From NCBI GenBank assembly GCA_030063045.1, contig JAQSEB010000002.1, positions 992,001 through 1,056,000 of the forward strand: a stretch of DNA of 64,000 nucleotides, written 5' to 3'. A program made the position numbers and the translations under genes. Position 1 is the first letter of the stretch, and the number at the start of each line of letters is the position of its first letter. The notes under the pieces were generated by a model that saw nothing but the letters and a program-made list of their open reading frames with translations, was not told where the DNA came from and made no database searches. Positions 40,560 through 59,082 of the stretch are shown one piece after another. This DNA is from Pratylenchus scribneri (Eukaryota > Nematoda > Chromadorea > Rhabditida > Pratylenchidae).

Positions 40560-43500
40560 TCAATCTGGTAATAATTCGTCAGCATCATCATTTTCGAACA
40601 ACAATTCCGCTGGTTGTTCATCGCCAGCTCGTCGAAGACCAGTCATTGGACGAGGTGCGGTTGGCGTCGAATTGTTCGATGATTTCCAGACCAAATCGGC
40701 GGCGGCTAATTCGAGGGAGAAATGAAGGAATTTTATTTAATTTTTATTTTTTTTATATTTTACTAAGGTTTTGGTATATTAAATTGCCTTTTTTGAACTC
40801 ACTAATATCCTTTTTTGTCGCTTGAAAATGTTGTCCGCCTTCCAAAAGCAATTGGGCCCTTCCGGTTGCTGACCGTCCTGAATTGCGTTGACTGTTTCGG
40901 GAAGAAGGCGGTCGACTGCTATTGTTCCCGCCAAAGGCCATTCCCCCAGCAGATAATGTTCTGCCCGGAGAGGGTTGATGACTGCTAGAATTTTTAGTTG
41001 GTTTATTCCTCAAAATATTCCCTTCTATTACCGTTGTCCCGCCGAATCGGATTCGCGTTGAGCGCGAAGTTGGCCAATTTTCTCCAGTCGATTCAATTTT
41101 TCCGTATAATCACGTTCCTCCACGGGCATTCTCAGTTCTTTGCACATTTGAACGAGGAATTTCAAGCCTAAAGATTATAGTTTTGCATTCCTCCCTTTTG
41201 TTTCCTTACATTCAACATTGTTCGGAAATCGCCGATGCACTTGTCTGTACAATTCCATTGCCCGTTGGAAATTGCCTGAACGACGTTGGCAACCGGCCAT
41301 AAGCATTGGCCATTCCTGCAATTATTTTAAAAGATTAATGTTTATGTCGCGAAAATGGAGGCTTTTTCCCACTGAGCTAAAAACCTTTGACCTATTTTTT
41401 TAATCTTTATAAATCCTAGTCAAATTTTGCCCACCCACCGGATTATTCGGCTCCATCAGCGATGCCTTCTCGAAATAGGCCACAGCTTTCTCCGCAAATT
41501 GGGCATAAAGGTAGTAATTGCCAAGCCAACGGATTACTCCAATGTTTGCGGGGAAATGTCGAAAACTCTGAAATTAATACCATTTTTAATCAAATATAAA
41601 AAAGTAACATCGTAATGGCATTGGAATGCTTGGGCCTTGTCCCCCTCCGATTCATACAACGCAGCCAATCGTTCCAAAATTGCTGAATCCGTCGGTGCCA
41701 ATGAATTTGCCTGGGAGTAGAGCTCCATAGCTTGGGCCGTGTCCCCTTGTTGTTCATAGCTGAAAAATTATTGATATATATTTATATTTTTGAAAAGGAA
41801 AAAAAGCTCACATTTCGGCCAATTGGATCATAACTTGAATATTGTTGGTCAAAAGTTCATTGAGTTTGAAGAAATGCCGTTTTGCTTCTTCAAGTTGGCC
41901 TAGTTGACGGCAAACCAGTCCAGAATTGCTGAAATACTAAGAACAATTAAATTTTGAATTTTTCTAACGCAGAAATTTTATAAAAAAATTCTGAAATCTT
42001 CTACCTAAAGAGTAACCTTAACTTTGTAAAAATTAGGTCTCGGGTTCGAATCCGTTCAAAGGAAGTTATTTTTTTCGGGCTTGGTTTTCATTTTTATACA
42101 TTTAATTTAAACAAAAAATTCTTACAATATCGCTGGGACACACCCAGCTTCAACTTGGAGTGCCTCTCGATAACATTGAAGTGCGGCTGCGTTTTCCTCT
42201 TTTTGGACATGGATATTGCCTCGATTGACCAGTGCATTGGCATTGTAGCTGATGAGTGAATAGAAAATTGAATGAATTTATTATAAAATTACCGGTCCAA
42301 GCTCAATGCCTGCTCACAATATTGGACGGCATCTTCGAGTTTGTCGCCAGAACGCTTAAAAACAAATTTTAATATAGTGATTTTTAAAAAATTCACCAAC
42401 CACAATGCTGATCAATGCCAAATTGTTACTAAAATTACTGTAATTTTAATAGGATGTATGGGAAAATATTATTTGCCTGGCAGCACTGGCCACTTTGCTG
42501 TCGGCCTTGTTGTTGAACGCGACCAAATCCTCTACTGCCTGGTCCAGTTGGCCTTGTCGAAGCAGCTCAATTGCCTAAATTATTTATTAAATAAAATTAT
42601 AATTCTATTTGTTTTTACTTTGTTCATCTCCAATTCTGTGGCCAGCGATGCATACACGGATTGCCGTATGCATTCAACGCACCAGGAATATCCTTCGGAG
42701 AAACTGCAAAATAAATTGATTAAAGGTAATTTATTTTTGGTGATATCTTGCCTTGGCGCAATTGCCTGTGAAATTATTTTGGCAGCCAGTAAAATTGTCC
42801 TCTCCGCTTGTTGCCGCCTTCGTCTCTCCCAAATTGCCAGCGAATCATTGTTCATCAATTGGCATCCAATTCCTAAAAAAAATAAGCATTTTCGGTTGGC
42901 TTTAAGAAAATTTTAATGGTCAAATTTAAATACATTTTTTGTAAAATAAATAATAAAAAAACTATGATTTTTTTCAAGTCCTTACCTGATCATGTGCTTG
43001 TTCATCAATGCTGGTGGTCGGCGGTGAAATGTCCACAAGTCGTTGAAATGCTTCGCGCATTTTCTCCTCACTTCCCAAACAATATGCCTAAAGAATATAT
43101 AAAATATAATTTTTCCATCTTTAAAAACTAACCGCCATTGTCAAGTTCAATGCAATCGGATGCTCGTTGATGCCATTTTCCTGCTGTTGTTGATCCAAAC
43201 AGTCTTCGAATGTGCTCATTGCGTCTTCGTACCTTCAAGCAATTTTTTCACCGGTTTTCGTTTCTTCCCCTCACAATGGTTACCTTCCAAGTTTGACCAA
43301 AGTCACTCCAATGTTGTTTAGAATTTTTGTGCGCATTCCTTGATGAACCTATTAATTTAAATTTTAGTTGATTTTCTCACTCGTCCATACCTTTGGAACT
43401 TGATCCAAAGCCATTCGGTAATATTTCAGGGCCTTTGGAAAATCCTTTTTCCGGAAATGGATGTTGCCAATGTTGACCTTAAGTCGATGCCCATTCGCAT

Positions 43501-44734
43501 AGGATCGATCCCTGAAAAACATGGTATTGTAGGGTTTTTTGTGGAACCAAAATTTGTGGACTAAATGAACAAACTGACTTGACAATTGTATGAAAAATAT
43601 GGAGCGCCTCGGATGGGATGTTGCCGCCAAGTTTTTGCTGGGCCAAACACACCAAAACAATCCAACTCAAATCCATATTTTGTTGTTGCTGTTCATTCCC
43701 AGCACTCTTCCTTAGTCCATCTGCCGTTCGCCATTGGCGAGCCGCCTCTTTGGCCTTGTCTAATGCCTTAAAAATCCAAATAAAAATTAATAATGTCCAA
43801 AAATTAATCCACCAACCTTTTTCGTGTCACCTTCCTCTCCCGCAAAAACACTTTCTCGAAGTAGTTGGGACACTTGCGCTTCCAATTTTTTGATCCGGTC
43901 CATTTGAGCATTTTGCTCTTCCATTCCATCATCTCCTGCTTTCGGTTTCAGTGGCATTGCAGCGTCAAATGTGCTCTCTGTAAGTGCAAAAATAATAATA
44001 TTTATGGAAATATTTTTTGCCTTACTTCTGGTGCTCTCTGATGAATAGCCGGCTGCACGGACAGCCGTCATCGGACGTGCCAAATCCGCCGGATTTGATC
44101 CACCGCCTCCACCAGTTCTGGCGCGGGAGAATAGTGAAGAACGTGCTGAAAAATTCGATGATTAATTTTGAAAAAAGGGACTGTATTATTAACCATTAAG
44201 TTCTAATTCGTTTATTTACCTGCCGCTCCCGTTGTTGGCACCCGCTTCGTGCCCATCTGGCCCATTTGTGCAACATTTGCCAATCGGAGCGCGGCTGTGC
44301 CCGGTGCTGCTGCCACCGCCATCCCCATGGCCGTGCCGGCTCGGAAATTGTTGCTTGAAGTTGCCTATATAAATCTTGGTGTTAAATTTATTGCTAATGA
44401 AGAATGAACTTACGGGGCGGCGGCCATAGCTTGAACGGGCCACGGCTTGCACAAATTCACGGTCGGCATACATATTCTTTTAATAAAAGAGTGATTATTG
44501 ATTAGGTAATTGTAATTGTGCTTTCGATTGTAATGTGTTTTTTGATTGTAATTGAATGTGTTTTTCACTGAATATTTTATAAAATTTCATAAAATTTAAT
44601 GTTTTTTGTACCTCCAAATCGTAAGCATGGTCATAATCGTTGAACCCCGAGTATAAGTCATCTTCCGGTTGTTGTAGCGATGATTGTTGATGTTGGAGCA
44701 TTTGTTGCCGGCGATGATGGCTTTGGGCACTCAT
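40560..44734 (-). CDS. IFT88: Intraflagellar transport protein IFT88 (OSM-5)
   Basis: About 23 exons; the first four are 44,612-44,734, 44,414-44,476, 44,220-44,364 and 44,026-44,145. IFT88 is a TPR-repeat core subunit of IFT-B, needed to build cilia. Family hallmarks: near the start DDLYSGFNDYDHAYD, then YGRRP and ARPMTAVRAAGY; TPR blocks LKVNIGNIHFRKKDFPKAL with KYYRMALDQVPK; SEGYSWCVECIRQS; SLAPTDSAILERLAALYES; LGNYYLYAQFAEKAVAYFEK; RRSGNFQRAMELYRQ; an S/R-rich linker; and an acidic C-terminus ending DADELLPD. An X-box lies 74 bp upstream and an AATTTAG acceptor 12 nt upstream of the ATG. At least two introns use GC donors (near 42,475 and 42,757). One junction, exon ending 42,986 to exon starting 42,872, does not join in frame with canonical sites (see findings). 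Confidence 0.93.
42000..42115 (+). mobile_element. tRNA-derived SINE, intron of IFT88
   Basis: B box GGTTCGAATCC at 42,043-42,053 in the context TTAGGTCTCGGGTTCGAA, then the family tail GGAAGTTATTTTTTTCGGGC and TTGGTTTTCA with a T/A-rich end. The 5' half is only weakly recognisable. It sits between two TPR exons, antisense to IFT88. Confidence 0.75.
44508..44575. repeat. 18-bp minisatellite fragment in IFT88 intron 1
   Basis: About three degenerate units (ATTGTAATTGTGCTTTCG and GATTGTAATGTG) that are the reverse complement of the ACAD8-intron minisatellite unit. The orientation relative to the chromosome is opposite to the other two arrays. Confidence 0.7.
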
Positions 44735-44807
44735 TTGATAGTGTAACTAAATTGATATCAAAATGATTCAACCATGCCAATTTCCCTTTAAAATTACCTC
44801 GAAAATT

Positions 44808-44821
44808 GTTGCTATGGCAAT
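44808..44821 (-). promoter_or_regulatory. RFX/DAF-19 X-box upstream of IFT88
   Basis: On the minus strand the site reads ATTGCCATAGCAAC, matching all 14 positions of the nematode X-box consensus RYYNYYWTRRNRAC. It lies 74 bp upstream of the IFT88 start codon and on its coding strand. Nematode cilium genes are controlled by DAF-19 through X-boxes within about 250 bp of the start (established knowledge), and IFT88/osm-5 is a classic target. The gene identity and the site support each other. Confidence 0.85.
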
Positions 44822-44935
44822 GGAATGCATTCAATGCCTCTAGCGAATCCCTGCTGTAATTATTTCCCTCATCCCCATTTTTATGCCCAATTTTTGTATA
44901 TTTTATTTTTATTTGATTTTAATATTCTTTTCTTC

Positions 44936-45335
44936 TCGCCGTTATTTTCTTTTTTTACGGCATTTATTTTTATTTTCTTTTCGCCGTTATTTTCTTTTTT
45001 TACGGCATTTATTTTTATTTTCTTCTCGCCGTTTTTTCTTTTTTACGGCATTTATTTTTATTTTCTTCTCGCCGTTATTTTCTTTTTTTTTACGGCATTT
45101 ATTTTTATTTTCTTCTCGCCGTTATTTTCTTTTTTTTACGGCATTTATTTTTATTTTCTTCTCGCCGTTATTTTCTTTTTTTACGGCATTTATTTTTATT
45201 TTCTTTTCGCCGTTATTTTCTTTTTTTACGGCATTTATTTTTATTTTCTTCTCGCCGTTATTTTCTTTTTTTACGGCATTTATTTTTATTTTCTTTTCGC
45301 CGTTATTTTCTTTTTTTACGGCATTTATTTTTAAT
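44936..45335. repeat. 45-bp minisatellite upstream of IFT88
   Basis: About nine tandem copies of a unit of roughly 45 bp: CGCCGTTATTTTC, a T run, ACGGCATTTATTTTTATTTT, then CTTCT or CTTTT. Each unit contains GCCGT and ACGGC as inverted arms around a T run. Copies differ mainly in T-run length and in one C/T position. It lies between the OXA1L 3' end and the IFT88 promoter. The plus-strand open frames through it (F/I-rich) are repeat artefacts. From here to 45,579 there is only AT-rich sequence. Confidence 0.93.
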
Positions 45336-45579
45336 TTAATTTTTCAATTTAATATTTTTTTTAAATGTATTTAATTTTTTTTGTTAAATTTTTCTCATAA
45401 TATTCCTAATCAATATTTGTATTTTTATCATCAGAACAAATAAAAATAATGGTTTAAAATAACCAATGCAATTAAATATAATAATAATTTTCGAACTATT
45501 TTTATCATAAAATTGCAAAAATGGGATTGAAAAACAACAAAATAAAAAAATGAAATTCAAAACAATTAATCCTTCCGCC

Positions 45580-47654
45580 TCATCGTTTTGATTGCTGTTC
45601 TGCGGGTATTTCCGGCACTTCTTTCGCTTCTATTTCTAAGATTGGTTTTGACCGTCCTGCCTTTCTGAATCTGTCCATGTCTTCTCTTCGAATTGTACTC
45701 TCAGGAACTTAAATAATCGATTTTTAGACATTTTCAATACATTCCCCCCACTCACCTTCGGTTGGGAAGCGTTTTGAAAAATCAAAAATGCTATCCGGGA
45801 GTGATTGTCTTTTCACATCTGCTAACACTGCCTGCGATTGTTCAATACCAGAAAAACGTTGTACCCACTCTATCTTGAACACAACTGCGAAAATGATGGA
45901 CCAAACATTGTTGGTGAACCAATAAATTCCAACAGCCTATCAAAAGATGGAATAATAAAAATGATGGGAATTAGACTTACTGATGGCATATAGCAGGACG
46001 CGATACAAACGAAGAATGGAGCACCCCAGAGCATGGCACTTCTCATGATTGGCGGCATCAAATCCACATTGCCTGTCTCAAGGCCCGTCTAAAAAATGAT
46101 GTGAAAATTATATGTTGTGGGCTATTTTATTAATTATTGCTGATATAATATTGATTTTTCCATTAAATTCGCCAATTAGTCTATTTCTATCAATTTTTGC
46201 ACTTACCCTCATGGCAACATGCATACTGACGGCCACCGCAAGGGGCAGAATCTATTTTTTTTATTTAAAAATTAAATGTCAATTTGATTTTCTATCGATT
46301 TACATAAATTGGATCGCCAATTGTCAAATCCTTGATCCACCAGAAACCGCCATCCCCAAATCCCTGGAAAAATTTTTATTTTTCAATTTTCTAAAAATAC
46401 ATACCGGATAATTTTTAACGGCCATACCGCGGATTGCAAAAAATTGTGTTGTGAAGACGCCGCCATTGAGAAATATCCACGGTATGATGTATTTGTCGAT
46501 CCCCTGTAAAAATGTGAAATTCGTTCATTTTTTTTCGGATTAATTTATTAGATATAAATTATTCTACCTTTTTCCTATTAAAATCCTGCTGCTCCATATA
46601 TATTTGTTGTGCTTAAATGAAAAATAATGTATTTTTATGCAATTTTTCCAAACTTACTTAATAAGAAATTTCCCTCCAACCGTGCTTCGTGCATCCTCTC
46701 GTTGAATTCCATTGTCTGAGGATGGTATTTGAGTTGATTGGCGCTGAGTTTTTTGATTCTGAGTGGAATAAAAATACAGCCGAGTCGAACCACACTTGCG
46801 CCTGAAATATTTTTGCATTAATTTAATTCATTAATATATTCTGAATAATTTATTTTTATTATTGTATTATTTCCCTAATTCTTTTCATTAAACTCACATA
46901 CGACGATGCAGAACCACCATGGCCATGGAACCGGATAATCCACATACATATGCAAAGATTCGAGCGCCCATCGATACCAGGCCGAAGGTTTCCAAAAAGC
47001 CCAAAGATCAAATTGCTCAAGAAGACTTTCACCGGAGGCCATCAATTCCGCAATGGTAGGAGGTGGTTGAGGAGGCGATGGCATTGATGGAACTTGGGCG
47101 GCCCATTCAGCTGAAAATTTAATGATTAATTAGTTAGATTATAATTGAATGTTGTAAAATTGAATAGGGAAACTTATGTTTTAACAAATGGTGAATACTT
47201 ATATTAAGGGTTTTAATTTGTCCAAACAATGCAGTGGTTTATTCTAGATCCCCAAATCATATACCCAATTAATAAATCTCATCAAGACGCATCGATCGAT
47301 TTGTCATGATTTGGTCAAAATGAAAGGCATTAAAACGTTAAACTATCTTACGGTTTTTGGTTCAAAACCTATTTAAATTTGGTTTAACCTAAACTGAATC
47401 ATTTAGCAAACGATGTGTCTCGAGAAAAGTATAGGGTCTATGACAAACCAATGAACTGCTATAATCTTTTCGTCATTTTAAAATATAATTAAAAAACCTG
47501 GAATATCGCGAAAGAACACATCCTTTGTGGAAAGTGAAGCCAATGGAGTTGTGGAGATTGAACAAACATTGTTTTTATTGATGCCTTTGCATTTGCAGCG
47601 TAATATTAAAGCAAAAGGTCTGCTGGTGCTGGTCGCTGATCGTCGAATCATCAT
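45580..47654 (-). CDS. OXA1L: Mitochondrial inner-membrane insertase OXA1L
   Basis: Ten exons (47,498-47,654; 46,898-47,110; 46,658-46,801; 46,568-46,611; 46,405-46,503; 46,304-46,363; 46,207-46,251; 45,981-46,088; 45,756-45,936; 45,580-45,707), phases consistent, 392 residues. The protein inserts mitochondrially and nuclear encoded subunits into the inner membrane (YidC/Oxa1 family). Evidence: a basic S/T-rich leader; YVDYPVPWPWWFCIVVC opening the first membrane span; RLGCIFIPLRIKKLSANQ; the segment GFGDGGFWWIKDLTIGDPIY followed by ILPLAVAVSM, closely matching human OXA1L; GIYWFTNNVWSIIF as the last span; and a short basic tail instead of a long mitoribosome-binding extension. A TTTTTAG acceptor abuts the ATG directly. 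The first intron (about 390 nt) shows no other feature. Confidence 0.92.
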
Positions 47655-48030
47655 CTAAAAATCTTGCATTTATTTTAAATAATAATATTAATTTTAATAA
47701 ATTAAGTACACAAATTAAAATGTGGATTTATAATAATATTAAATAAAAATGCTAAAACTTTTATTCAAAAATGTGGACAAATTTTTAAAGCATAAATGAA
47801 AATGAATTGTAGGGTTCATTGGATTGGAATTTATTGAAGTGAATTGAGAGAAAAGGGCGGCGAACAATATAAAATCTAATCAAAAATTCTTAAAATATTC
47901 TAGGCGTAAAATTATCACTAAAAGGAAAAATGTACTCCAACATTAACACATTTGTATGCGCAAAAATATCATCGGTTTATTTGGGATAATCAAAAAAAGG
48001 AATGCATCGGATTCATCGGTCATTGTTTCA
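47655..48030. other. Short intergenic gap, DDHD1 to OXA1L
   Basis: 376 bp between the DDHD1 stop and the OXA1L start, both on the minus strand. AT-rich, no ORF. The OXA1L start is immediately preceded by a splice acceptor with no partner donor, so trans-splicing of OXA1L, possibly from a shared transcript with DDHD1, is conceivable but not shown. Confidence 0.5.
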
Positions 48031-51000
48031 TCAGGGTTTGGCCACGCCAGCCACCTCCAATGGAGGAGGATAAATTGCATTCAGCAAAAAGGCGGCCACA
48101 TCCAAATTTGCCCAATAAGAGAAATGGGACTTCAGCATTGACCAGTAGGATTTGTCCAGTACCCATGGTTGTACCTTAGAAAATAATAAATTTATTTTCG
48201 TACAATTATTTTAATCCATTTATAATTTAAAAACCTGAAAATCGATCCGCTGGCTTATTCGCCTCTCCGGTGGAATTTGTTCAACCAATCGTCCGGCCTC
48301 GCCCATCTTCTTCAGATCATCCAGCGGGCTCATTTTCATTTGGCTATCATCATTGGCAGGCAAAGCTTCTTCATCATCTTCCGCTTCCTCTTCAGCCGCC
48401 TCAACTCCCTGTTCGGGTTCGGGTGGGGGTAACTGAATAATTTTTTTTTTAAAATTATATTTTAATAATAAATCTTCTTACCTCATCATCAATTTTCCTC
48501 GCTTCATTCATTTTACGGCAGCTTTCCAAATTTTCTGCATTCAATGGCGCAAATGGGGTGCTAGGTGTGGCCTTTGCCGTCGATGGAGTTTCGGGTTGTG
48601 TGGAATTTGCAGTCAAAATGGATGAATCCGCATTGTTTTGTTGAGGTGTAACACTCCGCGGAGTTGATGCATCTAAATTATAAAATGGGTTTAATTTTGG
48701 TTATAATTTTTTATGGGAGAATATTTTTACAATAATTTAGTGTTTAAAAAATTATTTTGTCAAGAATTAAAGTTTTTTGGTAGAGCGAAAATAAGGTCGA
48801 GGATTTTAACCCCCCTTCTTGGGATTTATTTACAAAAATTTGATATTATATTTTAAAAATGTATTTTAAAAAGATTTAACCAATTTTAAATTATTTAATT
48901 AATTACCGCCAGTTGTATAAGTGCTGGATGCCATTTCCAAATCCGAGTCCGTATCATCCATAAAATGGTGTTGCTCATCATCCTCATCCGTGATTGGTTT
49001 CGCCTTTTGTTTTTCTCCATCTTTATCCTTGCCAGATTTTTCTGTTTTTCCATCGCTCTCTTCACTGAAAAATTACAAAAATATTTCCACCCAATTCTCC
49101 CTTTTGTTTGAATACCTTTTCCTGCCGCTGTCTTCCCCTTTCTTCGTCTTTTTCGATTTTGTTCCTTCCTTTTCTTTTTTGTTCGGTGTTTTGCATTTGT
49201 TCAAATAACTTCGATGGCACTCGAAAATTGCATTCTCATAACTTTTTATTGCACTTTGATGGCTGAAATTTTTTAATAAATATAAAATTAAGCAAAAATT
49301 TTATAAAGATATTATCAAGTAGATTTTCGGAGGTCTTTGGTCAAATGGTGAAACCCTCAAGTTTCGAAAATTTAGGTCTCGGGTTCAAACCCGCTCAGAG
49401 GAAGTTATTTTTTCGGACTTGATTTTCACTTTTATGCATTTTTACCTATTCTATAGTGGGAAATAGTAATTTTTATTCCTATTTAATTAAATTCATTCAT
49501 AGGTGTTTAATAAAAAAATTTAAAAAAAACCCACTGGAACAATTTGAGCGGCCGAATGTGTTTGTAATTTTCATGGAACATTGGCTCGATTCGGTAGGCA
49601 ACAGGGTCGTATGGATGAAAAATATTGAAAATGCGTTCCACTTGATCCGGCCTTGGAATCACAGTTTTGTAGTCGACACCGCGCATTATGCCAAAAATTG
49701 CCAAAGGTGAGCCAAGGCAGAACAGAAATTTCACCTGTAAAATTTATGATTAAATAATTGAAATATTTTTTATTATTTAATTGATTTAAGTAATTAAATT
49801 TTATCAAATTTCAAAAATATTAAATTCGACCTTGAATTTGAGCGGTTCCTCTTGTCGAATCAAAATTTGCTCCATTGTATTGTCCAATTCCAAAATTTTC
49901 TTCTTGCTGTTGTAGAATTGCTCGAGAAGATGTTTTTGTTCCAGCGATGAGCATTCCTTGATGTTTTCGGCAATTGCATTTGTGACAAATTGATCGTAGA
50001 GAAGGAAGGGACTCCAATTGGTCAGAATGTCGTAGGCAATGACGGAACCAAGCGAATGGCCAACAATTGAAACTGGACCTGGCAAAATTTATATTTAATT
50101 CGTAAATAATTTTATAAAATTGATTTTAAACCTGAAAAACCCGGATTATTTTCCATAAAAGTTGAATAAACACTGTTCAGTGATTTGATGACGCCATTCA
50201 CAATTTCAGTGCGATAAAGGGGCGATTGATAGTACATCAGGTCCATGCAAACCGAATTCAACACATTCCGTGCTTCCGGCATTTTCGGCAGTGTTACTGT
50301 GTCGGTAAGGCCTAAAAAAAAGTAAATTTTATTCACTATTTTCTAATTTGATTTATTTCAGTTTATGCTCATCTAATTTAAGTATTCCGTAAAGATTAAA
50401 TAAATAAATCTTCTTACCATTATCGAGTTGAAGTGAAGAGCGCCATTCAATGGGCAGAATTGCAGGTCGCCTTTTCTCATTCGGATAATATTTTTCCATT
50501 TGTTTGTGCAGAGCTTCGCGAATTTGAGCCGTGTTTTTTGCAATTAAATTCTCATAGCCTTTTTGACCAATTCCATGGATGACCAAAATCTAAATTATTA
50601 CAAATTTTAAAAGATTTTTAATTTATTTTATTTTATTTGATATGAAAACTCTTCATTTTTAAGTAATTTCAAAGTTCACAAACCAAATCGGAAAAATTTG
50701 GTCGTCCCTCATTTGGATTGGCCTCCTCCGTGAAACATCTTCGCAATGGGATTGGACCTCTCGAGCGAGTAAAAAATCGGACGACGGCATTCGACCTTTG
50801 TGCCGCAATGTGGACATCCACAACCGAATTCCAAACAACCGTCTCGCCCTCCCATTTGATTGTGGTCAGTACTGTATAAAAATTTGATTTAATTTTAAAT
50901 TTATTTATGAACTTGCCTGGCTTTCTACTCGACTCAGAATCGTTGAACACCGGTGTTTCTGGGATGACATTGTCCTTAAAGCTCTTGATGTGGTGAGCTT

Positions 51001-51563
51001 CAATGGTGTCGGAAAAATCGGCCTGCATTGGTTGCATGTCATATGCGTAAAACCAAGTGCCCCTTCTGATCTAAAAAATTATTGTTGGATTATACTATTT
51101 AATTTCAATTAAAAAAAACAAACCTGATAAGTGTCTTCCTTCCAATAAATTGCATTAATGTTTTCCAATTCCTCATCAGCCACATAATTTCCATCCATCA
51201 AAATCACGCTCTCCGGAAAAGTGCTCAAATTCTGCTTGACCGCCTCATCCAATCCAATGTTTTTGGCCTTGCGGTATGCAATCTCCAAGACAGTCGAATC
51301 ATAGCCTTATTAATAAAATTAATTAATAATTAAAAATTTGTTTTCAAACCTTTAAACGGCGTCCATTTAGAATATTTATCGCGGCGATAAAACCATCTGA
51401 CTTCGGCGCATTTCAATTCGGCCACTTTCCGTTTCACTTTTGGTTTTATCGCTATAATTTGCTTCCTCACTGGACTTTGAATAACACTAACTGCGCCATT
51501 TTGTTGTTGTTGAGTCGTTGTTGTGTTGTCTTCGTTGATTGAAGAATTTGGAATGAAAGACAT
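48031..51563 (-). CDS. DDHD1: DDHD1-type phosphatidic-acid-preferring phospholipase A1
   Basis: Multi-exon intracellular phospholipase A1 that removes the sn-1 acyl chain, preferring phosphatidic acid. Order seen: a low-complexity start with poly-T and poly-Q; a WWE-like region, EVRWFYRRDKYSKWTPFKGY (about residues 54-75); a middle region with VIHGIGQKGYENLIAKNT and PIEWRSSL; the lipase motif GHSLG (about residue 370) with the putative nucleophile Ser; FLFCLGSPLAIFGIMRG; HPYDPVAYRIEPM, with the Asp expected in the triad; a long acidic S/K/E-rich linker; then RIDF and LKSHFSYWANLD, carrying the DDHD-domain His near the C-terminus. The overall match to human DDHD1 is clear. One intron uses a GC donor (near 50,925). 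An intron near 49,330 contains a SINE. C. elegans ipla-1 is the likely counterpart. Confidence 0.9.
49328..49470 (+). mobile_element. tRNA-derived SINE, best-preserved copy, intron of DDHD1
   Basis: Both Pol III promoter parts are visible: A box TGGTCAAATGG (49,338-49,348) and B box GGTTCAAACCC (49,382-49,392). Between them GAAAC and GTTTC can pair as an anticodon-like stem. The shared 3' body follows (GAAGTTATTTTTTCGGAC, TTGATTTTCACTTTTATGCA). It is antisense to the host gene. Confidence 0.8.
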
Positions 51564-52254
51564 TTTTTTTGTAGTTTTGTGGCAATTTCGAATGACTAGA
51601 AGCTGCTTATTGTATTGTGGATTTGTAAAATTGAGACCTTGAGAATTTGGATTATATTTTTATTAAGCAAACATAAAATCAATAATAAAAAACTCAAAAA
51701 TATTTTCTTTTTTCTGATGATTTTCTCGAAATTATTTCTCATTTTTGGGAATTTAGATGATGAATGAATGGAAAAATATTTTCCCTATTAAATTGAATCA
51801 CCAAACATCAATACAGCTTATTCACCCGACCCTAAATCTCAAATGAATGTCAAAAGTGAAAAAAATGCTCATTGCATTTATTTTTCATCAGAGTGGAGTT
51901 TCAGGGAATTATGGTGAGGATGATGCATAATTTTTTCCATTAATAAATGGCAAAATGCTGATTTGTTTGAGAAGGTCGTTTCGTTATTTACTTTAAACAA
52001 ACAAAACCCAAAATTGGTATATTGATAAGGGTTTGGTTATGGTTTTCTTATAAATGATATCATTTTTATAGCATCCTTCCGTTTTCTATCAATAGTTTTT
52101 TAACATCAAAAATTAAAGATATAAATAAGTTGGTAACTTGAAACAAAAATGAATAATATGAATTAAAATATCAAATAAAATTTTATCATTTATTAATAAC
52201 GAGTATTTTCATAAAATATACAACAATAAATATTGTGATGAATATGCCCTTCAA
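51564..52254. other. Intergenic, PLC gamma 3' end to DDHD1 5' end
   Basis: About 690 bp of AT-rich sequence holding the DDHD1 promoter on the left and the PLC gamma 3' region on the right. No splice acceptor is obvious directly upstream of the DDHD1 ATG, unlike most neighbours. I see no ORF, RNA gene or repeat. Confidence 0.5.

Positions 52255-59082
<6,828 letters not shown>

Noticed and set aside
41335..41400. A-box-like TAGCTCAGTGGG on the minus strand in an IFT88 intron
   Set aside because: No B box or cloverleaf follows; it could be a SINE remnant, but evidence is too thin.
42341..42916. 191-residue plus-strand open frame
   Set aside because: It is antisense to four IFT88 exons and their introns and resembles no family; the IFT88 reading explains the sequence.
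44825..45374. Plus-strand F/I-rich open frames of 160-170 residues
   Set aside because: They read through the 45-bp minisatellite and have no non-repeat coding signal.
48740..48840. Possible fifth SINE copy, minus strand, with GGTTAAAATCC in a DDHD1 intron
   Set aside because: Only the B-box-like core and a vague tail agree with the family; it may be chance.
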